7,200 nt of DNA from Actinomycetota bacterium (GTDB lineage: Bacteria; Actinomycetota; Actinomycetes; Nanopelagicales; Nanopelagicaceae): NCBI GenBank assembly GCA_947488645.1, contig CANLAC010000060.1, positions 1-7,200 of the forward strand. Reading direction: 5' to 3'. Under the pieces are notes generated by a model that saw only the letters and a list, made by a program, of their open reading frames with translations, did no database searches and was not told the origin of the DNA. Below, in pieces: positions 5,680 to 7,200 of this stretch; position 1 is the first letter of the stretch; each line of letters opens with the position of its first letter. A program made the translations under genes and the position numbers.

Positions 5680-7106
5680 TGTCGAACTCAAAAAATGGCC
5701 GCGTAGCTCGCGTTATCGGACCGGTGGTGGATATTGAATTCCCCGCTGATTCAATGCCCGCGATCTTTAATGCGCTACATGTAGAGACAACCATGTCAGG
5801 TACTACGCGTACCTTGACACTCGAGGTTGCTCAACACATTGGCGATAACCTCGTGCGCGCGATCTCAATGCAGCCAACAGACGGAATGGTCCGTGGCGCA
5901 GAAGTTTCCGATACAGGAGCTGCAATCTCAGTTCCTGTTGGTGATGTAACAAAGGGTCACGTGTTCAACACACTTGGCGAATCACTGGACGTACCAACCT
6001 CTTCACTCGACATCAAAGAGCGTTGGCCTATCCACCGTGACGCACCAGCATTTGATCAGTTGGAATCTAAGACTGAGATGTTTGAAACCGGTATCAAGGT
6101 TATCGATCTACTCACACCGTACGTAAAGGGTGGAAAGATCGGTCTATTCGGTGGTGCAGGTGTAGGTAAGACAGTATTGATTCAGGAAATGATTTACCGT
6201 GTAGCTGAAAACTTCGGTGGTGTATCAGTATTTGCCGGTGTTGGTGAGCGTACTCGTGAAGGTAACGACCTGTTCCTTGAAATGACAGAGACCGGCGTTA
6301 TCAATAAGACAGCCTTAGTGTTCGGTCAGATGGATGAACCACCTGGCACGCGTCTTCGTGTTGCTCTTTCAGCGCTAACAATGGCTGAGTACTTCCGCGA
6401 TGTTCAAAAGCAGGACGTGCTTCTGTTCATCGATAATATTTTCCGTTTCACACAGGCAGGTTCTGAGGTTTCAACACTTCTAGGCCGTATGCCATCTGCT
6501 GTGGGATACCAGCCAACATTGGCTGATGAAATGGGTCAGCTACAGGAGCGCATCACATCAACACGTGGTCACTCAATTACATCTATGCAGGCAATTTACG
6601 TTCCTGCTGACGATATTACAGACCCAGCGCCACACACTACTTTCGCTCACTTAGATGCAACAACAGTGTTGTCTCGTCCGATTTCAGAGCTTGGTATTTA
6701 CCCAGCTGTGGATCCACTTGACTCAACTTCACGCATCTTGGATCCACGCTACATCGGAGAACAACACTTCCGTGTTGCTAACCGCATTAAGCAGATCTTG
6801 CAGCGCTATAAGGATCTACAGGACATCATTGCAATTCTTGGTATTGATGAATTGTCAGAAGATGACCGCGTACTCGTAGGCCGTGCACGTCGTATCCAGC
6901 GCTTCCTTTCACAGAACACATTCGTTGCGAAGGTGTTTACAGGACTTGATGGATCATTCGTTCCTCTTTCAGAGACAATCGAAGCATTCGAAGCACTTGC
7001 AGATGGAAAGTACGATCATATTCCAGAGCAGGCATTCTTCATGTGCGGTGGTCTTGCAGATGTTGAGCGCAATGCAGCCGAACTAGCAGCAAGCTTGGCT
7101 AAGTAA
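5679..7106 (+). CDS. atpD: ATP synthase F1 subunit beta (catalytic)
   Basis: Beta makes ATP from ADP and phosphate at three catalytic sites. From ATG 5679 it has 475 residues. Starting at ATG 5676 would add one Met. The beta-barrel covers about 6-84. The catalytic domain has Walker A GGAGVGKT at 158-165 (K164, T165), GERTREG at 189-195 with the catalytic E190 and R191, and Walker B LLFIDN with D252. Y341 in GIYPAVDPLDSTSR stacks on adenine. DELSEDD at 390-396 is the C-terminal lever, with one conservative change from the usual DELSEED. The C-terminal helical domain runs to 475. The start shares one base with the atpG stop (TGATG), so it should be coupled, yet it also has its own ribosome site. 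No key residue is missing. Confidence 0.98.
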   Translation: MSNSKNGRVARVIGPVVDIEFPADSMPAIFNALHVETTMSGTTRTLTLEVAQHIGDNLVRAISMQPTDGMVRGAEVSDTGAAISVPVGDVTKGHVFNTLGESLDVPTSSLDIKERWPIHRDAPAFDQLESKTEMFETGIKVIDLLTPYVKGGKIGLFGGAGVGKTVLIQEMIYRVAENFGGVSVFAGVGERTREGNDLFLEMTETGVINKTALVFGQMDEPPGTRLRVALSALTMAEYFRDVQKQDVLLFIDNIFRFTQAGSEVSTLLGRMPSAVGYQPTLADEMGQLQERITSTRGHSITSMQAIYVPADDITDPAPHTTFAHLDATTVLSRPISELGIYPAVDPLDSTSRILDPRYIGEQHFRVANRIKQILQRYKDLQDIIAILGIDELSEDDRVLVGRARRIQRFLSQNTFVAKVFTGLDGSFVPLSETIEAFEALADGKYDHIPEQAFFMCGGLADVERNAAELAASLAK

Positions 7107-7110
7107 AAAC

Positions 7111-7200
7111 ATGACACTTAAAGTCGAACTCGTATCTCCAACAGAGCGCGTATGGTCGGGCGAAGCTACATCAGTTTCTGCTCGCACCATCGAAGGTGAC
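7111..7200 (+). CDS. atpC: ATP synthase F1 subunit epsilon, 3' end outside window
   Basis: Thirty codons are visible from ATG 7111 to the right edge. The product begins MTLKVELVSPTERVWSGEA and continues TSVSARTIEGD. This is the start of the epsilon beta-sandwich domain, which attaches to gamma and the c-ring. The pattern of VELVSPxxxVWSGEA followed by a TxEGD turn matches the family, and the position after atpD agrees. The gap from the atpD stop is 4 bases (AAAC), and no Shine-Dalgarno motif is visible, as for atpH and atpG. Whether the C-terminal helices that inhibit hydrolysis are present cannot be seen. Confidence 0.93.
   Translation, partial: MTLKVELVSPTERVWSGEATSVSARTIEGD

Noticed and set aside
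1..7200. Search for an undescribed system, mobile element, CRISPR array or RNA gene
   Set aside because: Coding density is near complete and every gene belongs to the ATP synthase operon. No repeats, inverted ends or foreign genes were seen.

Overview
This window holds most of an F1Fo ATP synthase operon, all on the + strand, in the classic bacterial order: atpI-like (5' end cut off), a small AtpZ-type membrane protein, then a, c, b, delta, alpha, gamma and beta, and the first 30 codons of epsilon (cut off at the right edge). Every gene is ordinary in identity. I found no evidence of a new system, mobile element, CRISPR array or RNA gene.

The organism is most likely an actinobacterium of moderate, not high, GC. 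The delta subunit is long (275 residues) and carries a second copy of its N-terminal helical domain. Alpha has a C-terminal tail beyond the usual ~510 residues, and the gamma N-terminus follows the actinobacterial pattern. Subunits b and delta are separate genes, so this is not a Mycobacterium, where they are fused. A-rich, T-rich codons and Leu codons other than CTG would suit the streamlined freshwater or marine actinobacteria, but that lineage call is inference.

Layout: positions 1-583 hold the two accessory membrane genes. Positions 584-711 are the only sizeable non-coding gap and may hold a promoter or leader. Positions 712-2278 encode the membrane sector and stator (a, c, b). Positions 2281-7200 encode the F1 sector (delta, alpha, gamma, beta, start of epsilon). 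From 712 onward the gaps are at most 26 bases, with no terminator visible, so one transcript probably covers atpB to atpC.

Together the products form a proton-driven rotary synthase. The a/c interface carries protons, gamma and epsilon form the rotor stalk, b and delta form the stator, and alpha3beta3 makes ATP. The points most worth a second look are the translation signals (delta, gamma and epsilon lack a Shine-Dalgarno motif while the others have one at fixed spacing), the delta duplication, the alpha tail, and a codon-use shift across the 128-base gap.
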